Assembly: GCA_022763485.1 (NCBI GenBank)
Contig: JALEGX010000049.1
Location: 1 to 56,494, forward strand
Source: Paracoccaceae bacterium
GTDB taxonomy: Bacteria; Pseudomonadota; Alphaproteobacteria; Rhodobacterales; Rhodobacteraceae
Direction of reading: 5' to 3'
DNA length: 56,494 bases
Shown: positions 32,388-41,669 of the stretch, one piece after another
Layout: every line of letters starts with the position of its first letter
Position numbering within the stretch: position 1 is the stretch's first letter
Notes under the pieces: model-generated
What the model saw: only the letters and a program-made list of their open reading frames with translations
Told to the model about the DNA's origin: nothing
Database searches by the model: none
Made by a program: the position numbers and the translations under genes

Positions 32388-34433
32388 ATGTTTGACAAGA
32401 TCCTGATTGCAAACCGAGGCGAGATTGCCTGCCGCGTCATCAAGACCGCGCGGAAGATGGGCATCAAGACCGTCGCTATCTATTCTGACGCGGACAAGCA
32501 GGCGCTGCATGTGGCCATGGCTGATGAAGCCGTGCATATCGGCCCGCCGCCTGCCAACCAGTCCTATATTGTCATCGACAAAGTGATGGACGCGATCCGC
32601 CAAACCGGCGCGCAGGCCGTGCATCCGGGCTATGGTTTCCTGTCGGAAAACTCCAAATTCGCAGAGGCGCTGGAAGCCGAAGGCGTTGCCTTCGTTGGCC
32701 CCCCGAAAGGCGCAATCGAGGCGATGGGTGACAAGATCACCTCGAAGAAGATCGCACAGGAAGCCGGTGTTTCCACTGTTCCCGGCTACATGGGGCTGAT
32801 CGAAGACGCGGATGAAGCGGTGAAGATCTCGAACGAGATCGGCTATCCGGTGATGATCAAGGCCTCCGCCGGTGGCGGCGGCAAAGGTATGCGGATCGCC
32901 TGGAATGACGAAGAAGCCCGCGAAGGTTTCCAGTCCTCCAAGAACGAAGCTGCCAACAGCTTTGGCGATGACCGGATCTTCATCGAGAAGTTCGTGACCC
33001 AGCCGCGCCACATCGAGATCCAGGTCCTGTGCGACGCGCATGGCAACGGCATCTACCTGAACGAGCGCGAGTGCTCGATCCAGCGCCGGAACCAGAAGGT
33101 TGTGGAAGAAGCACCGTCGCCCTTCCTGGACGAAGCCACCCGCAAAGCGATGGGCGAACAGTCGGTCGCGCTGGCCAAGGCCGTGGGCTATGCCTCTGCC
33201 GGTACCGTGGAATTCATCGTCGACGGCGACAAGAACTTCTACTTCCTGGAAATGAACACCCGCCTGCAGGTGGAACACCCCGTGACCGAGCTGATCACCG
33301 GTGTTGACCTGGTGGAACAGATGATCCGCGTCGCCAATGGCGAAGAGCTGACCATCAAGCAGGAAGACGTTCAGATCAACGGCTGGGCAATTGAAAACCG
33401 TCTGTATGCGGAAGACCCCTATCGCAACTTCCTGCCCTCGATCGGTCGCCTGACCCGCTATCGTCCCCCGGCAGAAGTGGCCGCAGGCCTGATGGCTGAA
33501 AACGGCACCTGGCATGGTGACGCGCCGACCGGCGAAACCGGCGTCCGCAATGACACCGGCGTCTACGAGGGCGGCGAGATTTCCATGTACTACGACCCGA
33601 TGATCGCCAAGCTCTGCACCTGGGGTCAGACCCGGGATGAGGCGATCGAAGCCATGCGCGTCGCGCTGGACAGCTTCGAAGTCGAAGGCATCGGTCACAA
33701 CCTGCCCTTCGTGGCAGCGGTGATGGATCACCCCAAGTTCATCTCGGGCGACATGACCACCGCCTTCATCGCCGAGGAATATCCCGATGGGTTCGAAGGT
33801 GTGGAACTGCCCGAAGCCACCCTGCGTCGCATCGCGGCCTCGACCGCGGCCATGCACCGGGTTGCCGAAATCCGCCGCACCCGCGTGTCCGGCCGGCTGG
33901 ACAACCACGAGCGCAAGGTCGGCAGCGACTGGGTCGTGACCCTGCAGGGACAGCGCTTTGACGTGTCCATCGATGCCGACCGCGACGGATCCAGCGTGAC
34001 CTTCGCGGATGGCGAGACCCTGCGCGTGACCTCTGACTGGACCCCCGGTGATCAGCTGGCAACCCTGTCGGTGAACGACAGCCCGCTGGTTCTGAAGGTT
34101 GGCAAGATCTCTGGCGGTTTTCGCATTCGCAACCGTGGCGCCGACCTGAAGGTGCATGTGCGGACCCCGCGTCAGGCGGAACTGGCCGATCTGATGCCCG
34201 AGAAGCTGCCGCCGGATACCTCCAAGATGCTGCTCTGCCCGATGCCGGGTCTGATCGTCAAAGTCGATGTCGAAGTCGGCGATGAGGTCCAGGAAGGCCA
34301 GGCGCTCTGCACTGTCGAGGCGATGAAGATGGAAAACATCCTGCGCGCCGAGAAGAAGGGCGTCGTGTCCAAGATCAACGCGGCCGCAGGCGACAGCCTG
34401 GCCGTCGATGATGTGATCATGGAGTTCGAATAA
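32388..34433 (+). CDS. pccA: propionyl-CoA carboxylase alpha subunit (biotin carboxylase + BCCP)
   Basis: A 681-residue subunit. The biotin carboxylase N-terminus is MFDKILIANRGEIACRV, followed by ATP-grasp (VMIKASAGGGGKGMRIA, about residues 160-175), ERECSIQRRNQKVVEEAPSP and EMNTRLQVEHPVTE. A linker/BT domain leads to a C-terminal biotinyl domain with EAMKM, biotinylated at Lys647. It carboxylates biotin and hands CO2 to PccB. The start at 32388 has AAAGG 7 nt upstream. Its distance from pccB, with small genes between, is unusual among bacteria with adjacent pccA and pccB but matches what I recall of Ruegeria genomes. Confidence 0.96.
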   Translation: MFDKILIANRGEIACRVIKTARKMGIKTVAIYSDADKQALHVAMADEAVHIGPPPANQSYIVIDKVMDAIRQTGAQAVHPGYGFLSENSKFAEALEAEGVAFVGPPKGAIEAMGDKITSKKIAQEAGVSTVPGYMGLIEDADEAVKISNEIGYPVMIKASAGGGGKGMRIAWNDEEAREGFQSSKNEAANSFGDDRIFIEKFVTQPRHIEIQVLCDAHGNGIYLNERECSIQRRNQKVVEEAPSPFLDEATRKAMGEQSVALAKAVGYASAGTVEFIVDGDKNFYFLEMNTRLQVEHPVTELITGVDLVEQMIRVANGEELTIKQEDVQINGWAIENRLYAEDPYRNFLPSIGRLTRYRPPAEVAAGLMAENGTWHGDAPTGETGVRNDTGVYEGGEISMYYDPMIAKLCTWGQTRDEAIEAMRVALDSFEVEGIGHNLPFVAAVMDHPKFISGDMTTAFIAEEYPDGFEGVELPEATLRRIAASTAAMHRVAEIRRTRVSGRLDNHERKVGSDWVVTLQGQRFDVSIDADRDGSSVTFADGETLRVTSDWTPGDQLATLSVNDSPLVLKVGKISGGFRIRNRGADLKVHVRTPRQAELADLMPEKLPPDTSKMLLCPMPGLIVKVDVEVGDEVQEGQALCTVEAMKMENILRAEKKGVVSKINAAAGDSLAVDDVIMEFE

Positions 34434-34438
34434 GCTTC

Positions 34439-34963
34439 ATGCTCCTTGCACGGTCATATCCTGCCGCAGCCCGAACCGGGCTGGCAGCGCTGGTCCTGAC
34501 GGGGCTGGCGGGCTGTGCAATGGACAAGGAAACCAAGGTGCGCGCCCGGCTCGGCAACTGGCTGGAACTGGGCGTCACCACCTATTTCAAATCGACCAAC
34601 ACCTGTACCGCAGCGCTGTTTGACGGCAGGTTTGGGCCTGGCATGTCCATGGTGCAGACGGTGCAATCCGTCCAACAGGGCATGGTTCTGTTGGCGCATG
34701 ACATCCCGGTCCGTTTCGACATCGAAGGGCAAACCCCCTCAGCCGTGCTGCAGGCGATCAAGCGCGTGGACACTCCACGTGGGCGCACTCTGCTGGCCTC
34801 CGAAGCTGCCGGACACAGCTGTATGGAAGCCGATCTGAAGCAGGCCTATGCCCGGCTCAGCCAGTCCCGGAATGCGGTTCTGATCATCGATCCCGCGGAA
34901 AACGGGGTTGTCGTCAAGGATCGCCAGAACCAGCAGGTGTTTTTCATGCGGGGGGCGCTGTGA
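34439..34963 (+). CDS. predicted lipoprotein of unknown function
   Basis: A 174-residue protein with a signal peptide and a lipobox LAGC near residue 26. The mature part carries a Cys-containing loop STNTCTAALFDGRF, a VRFDIEGQTPSAVLQAIKRVD segment and C-terminal VVVKDRQNQQVFFMRG. I know no family name. It begins 5 nt after pccA, so it is almost surely cotranscribed, and it converges on the DUF4174 gene (4-nt gap). Linkage of an envelope lipoprotein with pccA again suggests an envelope component in this gene group. Confidence 0.75.
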   Translation: MLLARSYPAAARTGLAALVLTGLAGCAMDKETKVRARLGNWLELGVTTYFKSTNTCTAALFDGRFGPGMSMVQTVQSVQQGMVLLAHDIPVRFDIEGQTPSAVLQAIKRVDTPRGRTLLASEAAGHSCMEADLKQAYARLSQSRNAVLIIDPAENGVVVKDRQNQQVFFMRGAL

Positions 34964-34967
34964 TGGC

Positions 34968-35411
34968 TCAGCTGCCGCGCCGTTCCTCCACTTCGCGCAG
35001 GCGCGAGGGGAATTTGTCGATCGATCGGGTGATCTCTCGCACGCTCCACGGGTGGGGTTTGCGCAGCTTCACGCCGCCGTCCTTGCCGATGATGACCAGC
35101 ATGAAGCCGCGTGGCCGCAGCTTCTTGCGTAGCGCCGATCGTGCCTTCGGGTCAGTGTCGGTCAACACAATCACATCGCGTTCCGCCAGCATGTGCTGGT
35201 CTTCGGACAGGCGCTCCATCTGCTCTTGGAAGCGGGGATCGGCCGCGTTGTCCGCAAAGATCACAACGGGGCGATTTGTCCATAAAAATTCGCTCAAATC
35301 TGAATCAGCGGCAGGCCGCACGATCAGCGTGGCGGTTTCAGAAACGGGCTCTTCCGCCATCAGGGTCGCGGGACGAAAGACTGTCAAAACAAGGGCTAGA
35401 AGCGGTCTCAT
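34968..35411 (-). CDS. DUF4174-type exported protein
   Basis: A 147-residue protein with a signal peptide (MRPLLALVLTVFRPATLMAEE). The mature part, LWTNRPVVIFADNAADPRFQEQM, then ERDVIVLTDTDPKARSALRKKLRPRGFMLVIIGKDGGVKLRKPHPWSVREITRSIDKFPSR in pieces, resembles thioredoxin-like DUF4174 proteins. The catalytic CxxC is absent, so it is not a redox enzyme. AGGAG lies 6 nt before the ATG at 35411; the frame is open a further 445 codons upstream, but this is the antisense of the sulfotransferase and mutase genes. It is the only minus-strand gene between pccA and the mutase. Confidence 0.83.
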   Translation of the reverse strand: MRPLLALVLTVFRPATLMAEEPVSETATLIVRPAADSDLSEFLWTNRPVVIFADNAADPRFQEQMERLSEDQHMLAERDVIVLTDTDPKARSALRKKLRPRGFMLVIIGKDGGVKLRKPHPWSVREITRSIDKFPSRLREVEERRGS

Positions 35412-35588
35412 GATCTCTCCTGTTGCCCTGAATATATGGCGTCTTTCAGCGATTGCGACCGCCGATTCAATCGCAGACCCAGAAAATTTTAACGTTAATC
35501 GCTTTGAGAGGGAGCAGGCGCAATGATTGCCACATCCCCCTCTTACCGGCCGTGGTCCACGGTCTTGCAACAAAGGATTGCCAAGGCG

Positions 35589-36524
35589 ATGAACGTTCTT
35601 CTGCATGTCGGGGCGCACCGCTGCGCCACCACCAGCTTTCAACATTACCTGCGCCAGAACGCGGCTGTTCTGGGGCAGCAGGGCATTGGTTTCTGGGGAC
35701 CTTTGCGGACCCGCAAGGGGCTGTTCAGTGGCATCCTGAATCCTTCGGTTGGCAACATGGGGGCCGCAAAATCCGCCCGTCGTGCCATGGGGCGGGTGCA
35801 GCTGAACCTGATCCACGCGCGTGACAAGGGCGTTCGCACCCTGATTGTCAGCGATGAGAACATGATCGGCTCGGTGCGTCAGAACCTGCGCCTTGGGGAA
35901 CTCTATTGTGGCATCGGCGAGCGGATGGCCCGGTTCAACCAGGCGTTCGACGGTCGCGCCAGCCAGGTTGTCCTGAGCGTGCGCTCGCTGGATCTGTTCT
36001 GGGCCTCGTCCATGGGCTATGCGGTGGCACGGGGCCGACAGGTTCCCAGCCGCGCTGAACTGCGCCGGTTGACCCGGAACACCCGCAGCTGGCGCGACGT
36101 GATCACCGATCTGGCCTGCGCCATGCCGGGCGCGCGCATCCGGGTTCTGCCGTTCGAGCACTTTGCCGGCCGTCCGGACAAGCAGCTCAGCCTGATGAGC
36201 GACATTCAGACACCCAGCCATTGCAGTTGTGCGTGGCGCAACGCGACGCTGCGTTTGCGGGACCTGAGACAGCGTTTGCCCCAGGCGCAGGCGGCTTTGC
36301 TGCCCAGGGGCGAGGGGCGCTGGATGCCCTTTGACCCGGCTCAACGCGCCGAGATGCGCAGTAGATACGAAGACGACATGGCCTGGCTTGCAGCCGGGGC
36401 AGACGGTCTGGCCGTGCTGGCCACGGAACCACAAGAACATTGGGCGGGGAGACACCTGCCCAGGACGGAATTGACAAGAGGAAGATCTTATGACGAAGAA
36501 AGACGACTGGCGGGCGCTGGCTGA
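35589..36524 (+). CDS. sulfotransferase-like protein
   Basis: A 311-residue protein that starts [34 protein letters not shown] looks like the 5'-phosphosulfate-binding loop of PAPS-dependent sulfotransferases, and [14 protein letters not shown] near residue 120 resembles the 3'-phosphate loop (conserved RxP-Ser segment). The acceptor is unknown. An alternative start at 35523 has a better ribosome site (GGGAG 8 nt upstream) but adds 22 residues without family similarity. Its last 35 nt overlap the beginning of the mutase gene, so the two are probably translationally coupled. Confidence 0.72.
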   Translation: MNVLLHVGAHRCATTSFQHYLRQNAAVLGQQGIGFWGPLRTRKGLFSGILNPSVGNMGAAKSARRAMGRVQLNLIHARDKGVRTLIVSDENMIGSVRQNLRLGELYCGIGERMARFNQAFDGRASQVVLSVRSLDLFWASSMGYAVARGRQVPSRAELRRLTRNTRSWRDVITDLACAMPGARIRVLPFEHFAGRPDKQLSLMSDIQTPSHCSCAWRNATLRLRDLRQRLPQAQAALLPRGEGRWMPFDPAQRAEMRSRYEDDMAWLAAGADGLAVLATEPQEHWAGRHLPRTELTRGRSYDEERRLAGAG

Positions 36525-38616
36525 GAAAGAGCTGCGCGGCCGTCCGCTTGACGACCTGACGTGGAACACGCTCGAAGGTATCGACGTCAAGCCGCTGTAC
36601 ACCGAAGAGGATACCAAGGACCTGCCGCACATGGGCACGTTGCCCGGTTTTGGTCCATTCACCCGGGGCGTCAAGGCAACCATGTATGCCGGTCGCCCCT
36701 GGACCATTCGCCAATATGCAGGTTTTTCCACCGCCGAAGAATCCAACGCATTCTATCGCCGCAACCTGGCCGCAGGTCAGCAGGGTGTGTCGGTCGCCTT
36801 CGACCTGGCCACACACCGTGGTTATGACAGTGACCACCCCCGCGTGGTTGGTGACGTCGGCAAGGCCGGTGTCGCCATCGACAGTGTCGAGGACATGAAA
36901 GTCCTGTTTGACGGCATCCCGCTGGACAAGGTCTCGGTCTCGATGACCATGAACGGCGCGGTGATCCCGGTTCTGGCGTCTTTCATCGTTGCAGGCGAAG
37001 AGCAAGGCCACGACAAATCGGTTCTGGCTGGCACCATTCAGAATGACATTCTGAAAGAATTCATGGTCCGCAACACCTATATCTATCCGCCCGCACCGTC
37101 GATGCGGATCATTTCGGACATCATTGAATACACGTCGAACGAGATGCCGAAATTCAACTCAATCTCGATCTCCGGCTACCACATGCAGGAAGCCGGCGCG
37201 AACCTGGTGCAGGAGCTGGCCTATACCATCGCGGACGGGCGCGAATACGTGCGTGCGGCGATCAACGCCGGCATGGACGTGGACAAGTTTGCAGGTCGCC
37301 TGTCGTTCTTCTTTGCCATCGGCATGAACTTCTTCATGGAGATCGCGAAGCTGCGCGCGGCCCGTACCCTGTGGCACCGCGTCATGACCGAATTCGGCGC
37401 CAAATCCGAACGGTCGAAAATGCTGCGCACCCACTGCCAGACCTCGGGTGTGTCGCTGCAGGAGCAGGATCCCTATAACAACGTGATCCGCACCGCGTAC
37501 GAGGCGATGTCGGCCGTGCTGGGCGGCACCCAGTCGCTGCACACCAACGCGCTGGACGAAGCGATTGCGCTGCCCACCGATTTCTCGGCCCGCATTGCGC
37601 GGAACACTCAGCTGGTGCTGCAGGAAGAAACCGGTGTCACCAATGTGGTCGATCCGCTGGCGGGATCCTACTACATCGAAAGCCTGACGGCTGAGCTGGT
37701 GGACAAGGCCTGGGCCCTGATGGAAGAGGTCGAGGAGATGGGCGGCATGACCAAGGCGGTCGAATCCGGCATGCCCAAGCTGCGCATCGAGGAAAGCGCC
37801 GCACGCCGCCAGGCGATGATCGACCGGGGTGACGAAGTTGTTGTCGGCGTCAACAAGTACCGCAAGGACAAGGAAGACCCGATCGACATTCTGGACGTGG
37901 ACAACCACGCGGTGCGCGACAGCCAGATCGCGCGTCTGAACCAGATGCGTGCCGACCGGGATGAGGCCGCCTGCCAGGCTGCCCTGGAAGAACTGAGCCG
38001 TCGTGCCAAGGAAGGTGGAAACCTCCTGGAAGCCGCCGTCGAAGCCGCCCGCGCACGGGCTTCTGTTGGAGAGATCAGCATGGCTATGGAGAAAGAATTC
38101 GGCCGTCACCGTGCCGAGGTGAAGACGCTGGCCGGTGTCTATGGCGCGGCCTATGAGGGTGATGAAGGCTTTGCCGCGATCCAGAAGTCGATCGACGAAT
38201 TCGCCGAGGAAGAAGGTCGCCGTCCGCGTCTGCTGGTGGTGAAGATGGGGCAGGACGGTCACGACCGCGGCGCCAAGGTGATCGCGACGGCCTTTGCCGA
38301 TATCGGCTTTGACGTCGATGTGGGCCCGCTGTTCCAGACCCCGGAAGAAGCCGCGCAGGACGCCATCGACAACGACGTGCATGTTGTCGGCATCTCGTCC
38401 CAGGCGGCAGGCCACAAGACGCTGGCCCCGCAGCTGGTTGAGGCGCTGAAGGCCGAAGGTGCAGGCGATATCCTCGTGATCTGCGGCGGTGTCATTCCGC
38501 AGCAGGACTATGACTATCTGTATTCCAAGGGCGTGAAGGCCATCTTCGGTCCGGGCACCAACATTCCGGAAGCCGCCCAGGACATCCTGCGCCTGATCCG
38601 CGAAGCCCGCGGCTGA
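36490..38616 (+). CDS. methylmalonyl-CoA mutase
   Basis: A 708-residue adenosylcobalamin enzyme that converts (R)-methylmalonyl-CoA to succinyl-CoA, the last step of propionyl-CoA assimilation. The TIM-barrel part has [37 protein letters not shown] and [19 protein letters not shown]. The C-terminal B12 domain has [15 protein letters not shown] with cobalt-ligand His591, then [11 protein letters not shown] and [12 protein letters not shown]. The single-chain length (about 710) matches bacterial ScpA/MutB large subunits rather than the shorter ethylmalonyl-CoA mutase. Often annotated scpA or mcmA. AGAGGAAG lies just upstream of the ATG. Confidence 0.95.
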   Translation: MTKKDDWRALAEKELRGRPLDDLTWNTLEGIDVKPLYTEEDTKDLPHMGTLPGFGPFTRGVKATMYAGRPWTIRQYAGFSTAEESNAFYRRNLAAGQQGVSVAFDLATHRGYDSDHPRVVGDVGKAGVAIDSVEDMKVLFDGIPLDKVSVSMTMNGAVIPVLASFIVAGEEQGHDKSVLAGTIQNDILKEFMVRNTYIYPPAPSMRIISDIIEYTSNEMPKFNSISISGYHMQEAGANLVQELAYTIADGREYVRAAINAGMDVDKFAGRLSFFFAIGMNFFMEIAKLRAARTLWHRVMTEFGAKSERSKMLRTHCQTSGVSLQEQDPYNNVIRTAYEAMSAVLGGTQSLHTNALDEAIALPTDFSARIARNTQLVLQEETGVTNVVDPLAGSYYIESLTAELVDKAWALMEEVEEMGGMTKAVESGMPKLRIEESAARRQAMIDRGDEVVVGVNKYRKDKEDPIDILDVDNHAVRDSQIARLNQMRADRDEAACQAALEELSRRAKEGGNLLEAAVEAARARASVGEISMAMEKEFGRHRAEVKTLAGVYGAAYEGDEGFAAIQKSIDEFAEEEGRRPRLLVVKMGQDGHDRGAKVIATAFADIGFDVDVGPLFQTPEEAAQDAIDNDVHVVGISSQAAGHKTLAPQLVEALKAEGAGDILVICGGVIPQQDYDYLYSKGVKAIFGPGTNIPEAAQDILRLIREARG

Positions 38617-38706
38617 TCGGGGCTGGGTTCCGCCCGTTCGCCCCTGAAACCATCCACCGGATCGTTGCCAGGACGAGGCGCACCTCGGAGTATTTGGAAC
38701 GAGAAG

Positions 38707-38734
38707 AAGCAGGGGCGTTTGTCCCTGCTTTTTT
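38707..38734 (+). terminator. intrinsic terminator after methylmalonyl-CoA mutase
   Basis: The stem AAGCAGGG/CCCTGCTT (38707-38714 with 38723-38730) has an 8-nt loop and is followed by a run of T (CTTTTTTC overall). It lies about 90 nt past the mutase stop and closes the propionate region. Confidence 0.88.
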
Positions 38735-38786
38735 CGTTGTGCCTGCGTTGCGGACCGTTAGTCTGACGGTAACGGGGGGACATGTC

Positions 38787-39389
38787 ATGGAACTCGATCA
38801 TCTGGCAGTGGCGGGCGAGACGCTGCAAGCGGCGGTGGAACATGTTGAGGCCGCGCTGGGGGTGCCGATGCAGCCCGGCGGGCGTCATGTGGTCTTTGGG
38901 ACCCACAACCAGCTGCTGGGGTTGGCAGATGGCCTTTATCTGGAGGCGATTGCGGCCGACCCCGGGGCGCTTCCGGAACGGCAGCCGCGCTGGTTTGATC
39001 TGGACCGGTTTTCGGGGACGCCGCGCATCAGCAACTGGATCTGCCGCTGTGACGACCTGGCCGGAGCGTTGCGGGATCTGCCCGGAGGGGCAGGGCAGCC
39101 CGTGTCGCTGACGCGTGGGGATCTGCGCTGGCAGATGGCGGTGCCCGAGGATGGCATTTTGCCATATGACAACTGTTTTCCAGCTTTAATTCAATGGCAT
39201 AGCCCGCATCCGGCGCCCTTGTTGACGCAGCAGGGCTGTGTTCTGCGGCGGATCACGATCCGGCATCCGCAGGCAGAAGAGCTGCAACGACTGCTGCTGC
39301 TTCAGGATGATCGGGTTGCGTTTGAGGTTGGCGCTGCCGGGTTTGAAGCGGAGTTTGACACGCCGCATGGGCGGCGCATTTTGCGATGA
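38787..39389 (+). CDS. VOC/glyoxalase-like domain protein
   Basis: A 200-residue soluble protein. It begins MELDHLAVAGETLQAAVEHVEAALGVPMQPGGRH, then FGTHNQLLGLADGLYLEAIAADP, the typical beta-alpha-beta-beta-beta layout of glyoxalase-like (VOC) proteins. Possible metal ligands are the His of ELDHLAV and the Glu of LYLEAIA. The enzymatic role is unknown. The start at 38787 has a GGGGGA upstream. Its stop overlaps the GNAT start (ATGA), coupling the two genes. Confidence 0.82.
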   Translation: MELDHLAVAGETLQAAVEHVEAALGVPMQPGGRHVVFGTHNQLLGLADGLYLEAIAADPGALPERQPRWFDLDRFSGTPRISNWICRCDDLAGALRDLPGGAGQPVSLTRGDLRWQMAVPEDGILPYDNCFPALIQWHSPHPAPLLTQQGCVLRRITIRHPQAEELQRLLLLQDDRVAFEVGAAGFEAEFDTPHGRRILR

Positions 39390-39907
39390 TCATCCGGCAG
39401 GCGACCCCGCGGGATGCCGATGCGATCTGTGTCCTGCAGAACGCCATCATCCGCGACAGCCTGATCACCTTTACCACCGTCGAAAAATCCCCGGACGACG
39501 TTGCGGGGCTGATCGCGGGCGGTGCGCCGTATCTGGTGGCCGAAGACCAGGCGGGGCTGCTGGGCTTTGCCAGCTGGGGCGCATTCCGCGCGGGCCCGGG
39601 CTATGCCCATACCGCGGAGCATTCGATCTATCTGACCGAGGGCGCACAGGGGCGCGGTGTCGGGCGTGCGCTGCTGGCGGCGCTGGAGGAGGAGGCCGTC
39701 AAAGCGGGCATTCACGTGCTGGTGGCGGGCATCAGCGGCGTCAATCAGGGGGCCATCCGGTTTCATGAGCGGGTGGGATATACCGAGGTTGGGCGGCTGC
39801 CGGAAACCGGGTACAAGGCCGGGCGGTGGCTGGATCTTGTGCTGATGCAGAAAATTCTGCGTGTGCGAACCGGAACAGGCCCTGACTCTGTGGTTTCAAC
39901 CGGATAA
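39386..39907 (+). CDS. GNAT-family N-acetyltransferase
   Basis: A 173-residue acetyltransferase. MIIRQATPRDADAICVLQNAI starts the fold, and QGRGVGRALLAALEEEAVKAG (about residues 88-110) is the acetyl-CoA pyrophosphate loop (motif A). NQGAIRFHERVGYTEVGRLPETGYKAGRWLDLVLMQK is typical of the phosphinothricin (PAT)-like branch, so methionine sulfoximine or amino-acid-like substrates are plausible. It overlaps the VOC gene by 4 nt. Confidence 0.9.
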   Translation: MIIRQATPRDADAICVLQNAIIRDSLITFTTVEKSPDDVAGLIAGGAPYLVAEDQAGLLGFASWGAFRAGPGYAHTAEHSIYLTEGAQGRGVGRALLAALEEEAVKAGIHVLVAGISGVNQGAIRFHERVGYTEVGRLPETGYKAGRWLDLVLMQKILRVRTGTGPDSVVSTG

Positions 39908-39916
39908 GGTGGCCCC

Positions 39917-40600
39917 ATGTCGCTCTGGACCCGGATATCCGATGCGCTGGCCGCGCTTGCCAGTGGGGAAAGCCTGACCGAGGTTTTCGACCGCCTGCGC
40001 ACCCCGCCCGAACGCAGCGTGGCCTTTGCCATCGCGGTGATCGCGCTGGGCGCGAAGATGGCCAAGGCAGACGGGCAGGTCACCCGGGATGAGGTTGTTG
40101 CCTTTCGCGAAGTCTTTCAGATCGCGCAAAAGGATGAAGCCGGAGCTGCGCGGGTGTTCGATATGGCCCGGACCGACGTGGCCGGCTATCAGGAATATGC
40201 CCGCAAGATCGCCGGCATGTTCGACAAGGATTCCGGCGCGCTCTGCGATCTGATGGAAGGGCTGTTCCACATCGCGATGGCGGACGGGTTTTACCATCCG
40301 GGGGAAAATGAATTCCTTGAGGAAGTGGCACGGATCTTCGGTCAGACCGATGCCCAGTTCAAAGCCCTTCGCGCCCGTTTCGTGCCGGATGCGCCCAAGG
40401 ACCCCTATACGGTTCTGGGGGTGGATCCCGGTCTGCCACTGAAGGAGATCCGCAAAGTCTGGCGTCAGCTGGTCCGCGAAACACATCCCGACGCAATGAT
40501 CGCCCGCGGTGTGCCGGAAGAGGCGATCAGGCTGGCCGAGAAAAAGATGATCGACATCAACCGGGCCTGGGACGAGATCAACGGAGCGCGGGCGGCCTGA
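39917..40600 (+). CDS. TerB-like/J-domain protein (DjlA-type)
   Basis: A 227-residue protein with a TerB-like helical domain (about residues 25-145, with AKMAKADGQVTRDEVVAFREVF and MADGFYHPGENEFLEEVARIFG) and a C-terminal J domain. The J domain holds YTVLGVDPGLPLKEIRKVWRQL and the HPD motif at residues 190-192 needed to stimulate DnaK. It lacks the transmembrane helix of E. coli DjlA. A co-chaperone role with DnaK is inferred. It starts 10 nt after the GNAT stop and 2 nt before the next gene. Confidence 0.88.
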   Translation: MSLWTRISDALAALASGESLTEVFDRLRTPPERSVAFAIAVIALGAKMAKADGQVTRDEVVAFREVFQIAQKDEAGAARVFDMARTDVAGYQEYARKIAGMFDKDSGALCDLMEGLFHIAMADGFYHPGENEFLEEVARIFGQTDAQFKALRARFVPDAPKDPYTVLGVDPGLPLKEIRKVWRQLVRETHPDAMIARGVPEEAIRLAEKKMIDINRAWDEINGARAA

Positions 40601-40601
40601 C

Positions 40602-41612
40602 ATGCGTTTGGCGACCTACAACGTGGAATGGTTCGCCAATTTGTTTGATCAGGAGGATCGGCTGTTGGAGGACGACGGCTGGTCCGGGCGTCAGGATGTG
40701 ACCCGGCGCCAGCAGATTGCGGCACTTGGGGCCGTGTTCCGCCGCCTGGATGCGGACGCGATCATGGTGGTTGAGGCGCCCAATACCGGAAAGCAGCAGA
40801 ACTCCGTCAGAGCCCTGGAGCATTTCGCCCAGCACTTTGAACTTCGAACACGTCGGGCGGTCACCGGGTTCACCAACGACACGCAGCAGGAAATCGCGCT
40901 GCTCTATGATCCTGATGTTCTGGAGGCCGTGCATGATCCACAGGGTCCGGCAACGGGCGAGGGCGGGGCGGGCGTGCCGCGATTTGACGGCGTCTACCGG
41001 ATTGATCTGGATATCGACGCGACCGAAGACAAGGTGGTCTTCTCCAAACCACCGCTGGAGCTGTCTGTTGTCACCCATAGTGGTCAGGCCTTGCGGCTGA
41101 TCGGTGTTCACCTGAAATCCAAGGCTCCGCATGGGGCGCGCACGCGCGATGCGCAGATCCGCCGTTCCATCGCGAACCGGCGCAAGCAGCTGGCGCAGGC
41201 GATCTGGGTCAGGCGGCGGGTGGATGAGCATCTTCAGCAAGACGAAAGCGTCATTGTTCTGGGTGATCTGAACGATGGTCCGGGGCTTGATGAGTACGAA
41301 CATCTCTTCGGCCGCTCCTCGGTTGAAATCGTGCAGGGATTGGATCTGACCGATCCGCATGCGCGCAAGCTGACCTCACATCGGGCGGATGTGTTGCCGA
41401 CAACCGCCCGATTTTTCGATCCGGAAGACAAACGCTTCTTTCAGGCTCTTTTGGATTACATCATGGTGTCCGAGGACCTGATGAACCGGCGTCCGGCCTG
41501 GCGGATCTGGCATCCGTTCGATGATGCGGAATGCTGGACAGACCCGGAATTGCGGCAGGCGCTGCTGACGGCGTCGGATCATTTTCCGGTCACATTGGAC
41601 ATAGAGTTTTAG
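40602..41612 (+). CDS. endonuclease/exonuclease/phosphatase family protein
   Basis: A 336-residue DNase I-like EEP-fold hydrolase. It begins MRLATYNVEWFANLFDQ, with catalytic Asn and later Glu (VVEAPNTGKQQNS), then LIGVHLKSKAPHG, VLGDLNDGPG (Asp/Asn) and C-terminal SDHFPVTLDIEF (Asp/His). Members hydrolyse phosphodiesters in nucleic acids or phospholipids; the substrate is unknown. There is no signal peptide, so it is cytosolic. It sits in a run of tightly spaced genes from 38787. Confidence 0.85.
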   Translation: MRLATYNVEWFANLFDQEDRLLEDDGWSGRQDVTRRQQIAALGAVFRRLDADAIMVVEAPNTGKQQNSVRALEHFAQHFELRTRRAVTGFTNDTQQEIALLYDPDVLEAVHDPQGPATGEGGAGVPRFDGVYRIDLDIDATEDKVVFSKPPLELSVVTHSGQALRLIGVHLKSKAPHGARTRDAQIRRSIANRRKQLAQAIWVRRRVDEHLQQDESVIVLGDLNDGPGLDEYEHLFGRSSVEIVQGLDLTDPHARKLTSHRADVLPTTARFFDPEDKRFFQALLDYIMVSEDLMNRRPAWRIWHPFDDAECWTDPELRQALLTASDHFPVTLDIEF

Positions 41613-41619
41613 CGTACCT

Positions 41620-41640
41620 CCACCCGATCAGGGGGTGGTT
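41620..41640 (+). terminator. possible weak terminator hairpin after EEP gene
   Basis: CCACCC and GGGTGG (41620-41625 with 41633-41638) can form a 6-bp stem. Only TTTGG follows, so it may be an attenuator rather than a full terminator. Confidence 0.35.
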
Positions 41641-41669
41641 TGGCGCTCAGGAGTACCTATCTTTTGCCC

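Noticed and set aside
30167..32395. A 742-codon plus-strand open frame
   Set aside because: It is mostly antisense to the DcaP-like porin, which has a signal peptide, ribosome site and terminal Phe; the plus frame shows no family features.
34968..36746. A 592-codon minus-strand frame
   Set aside because: Only the last 147 codons form a recognisable DUF4174 protein with its own signal peptide and ribosome site; the rest is antisense to the sulfotransferase and mutase genes.
39840..39870. A third copy of the AGAATTTTC-type palindrome
   Set aside because: CAGAAAATTCTGC occurs inside the GNAT coding region and lacks the core order of the two intergenic copies.
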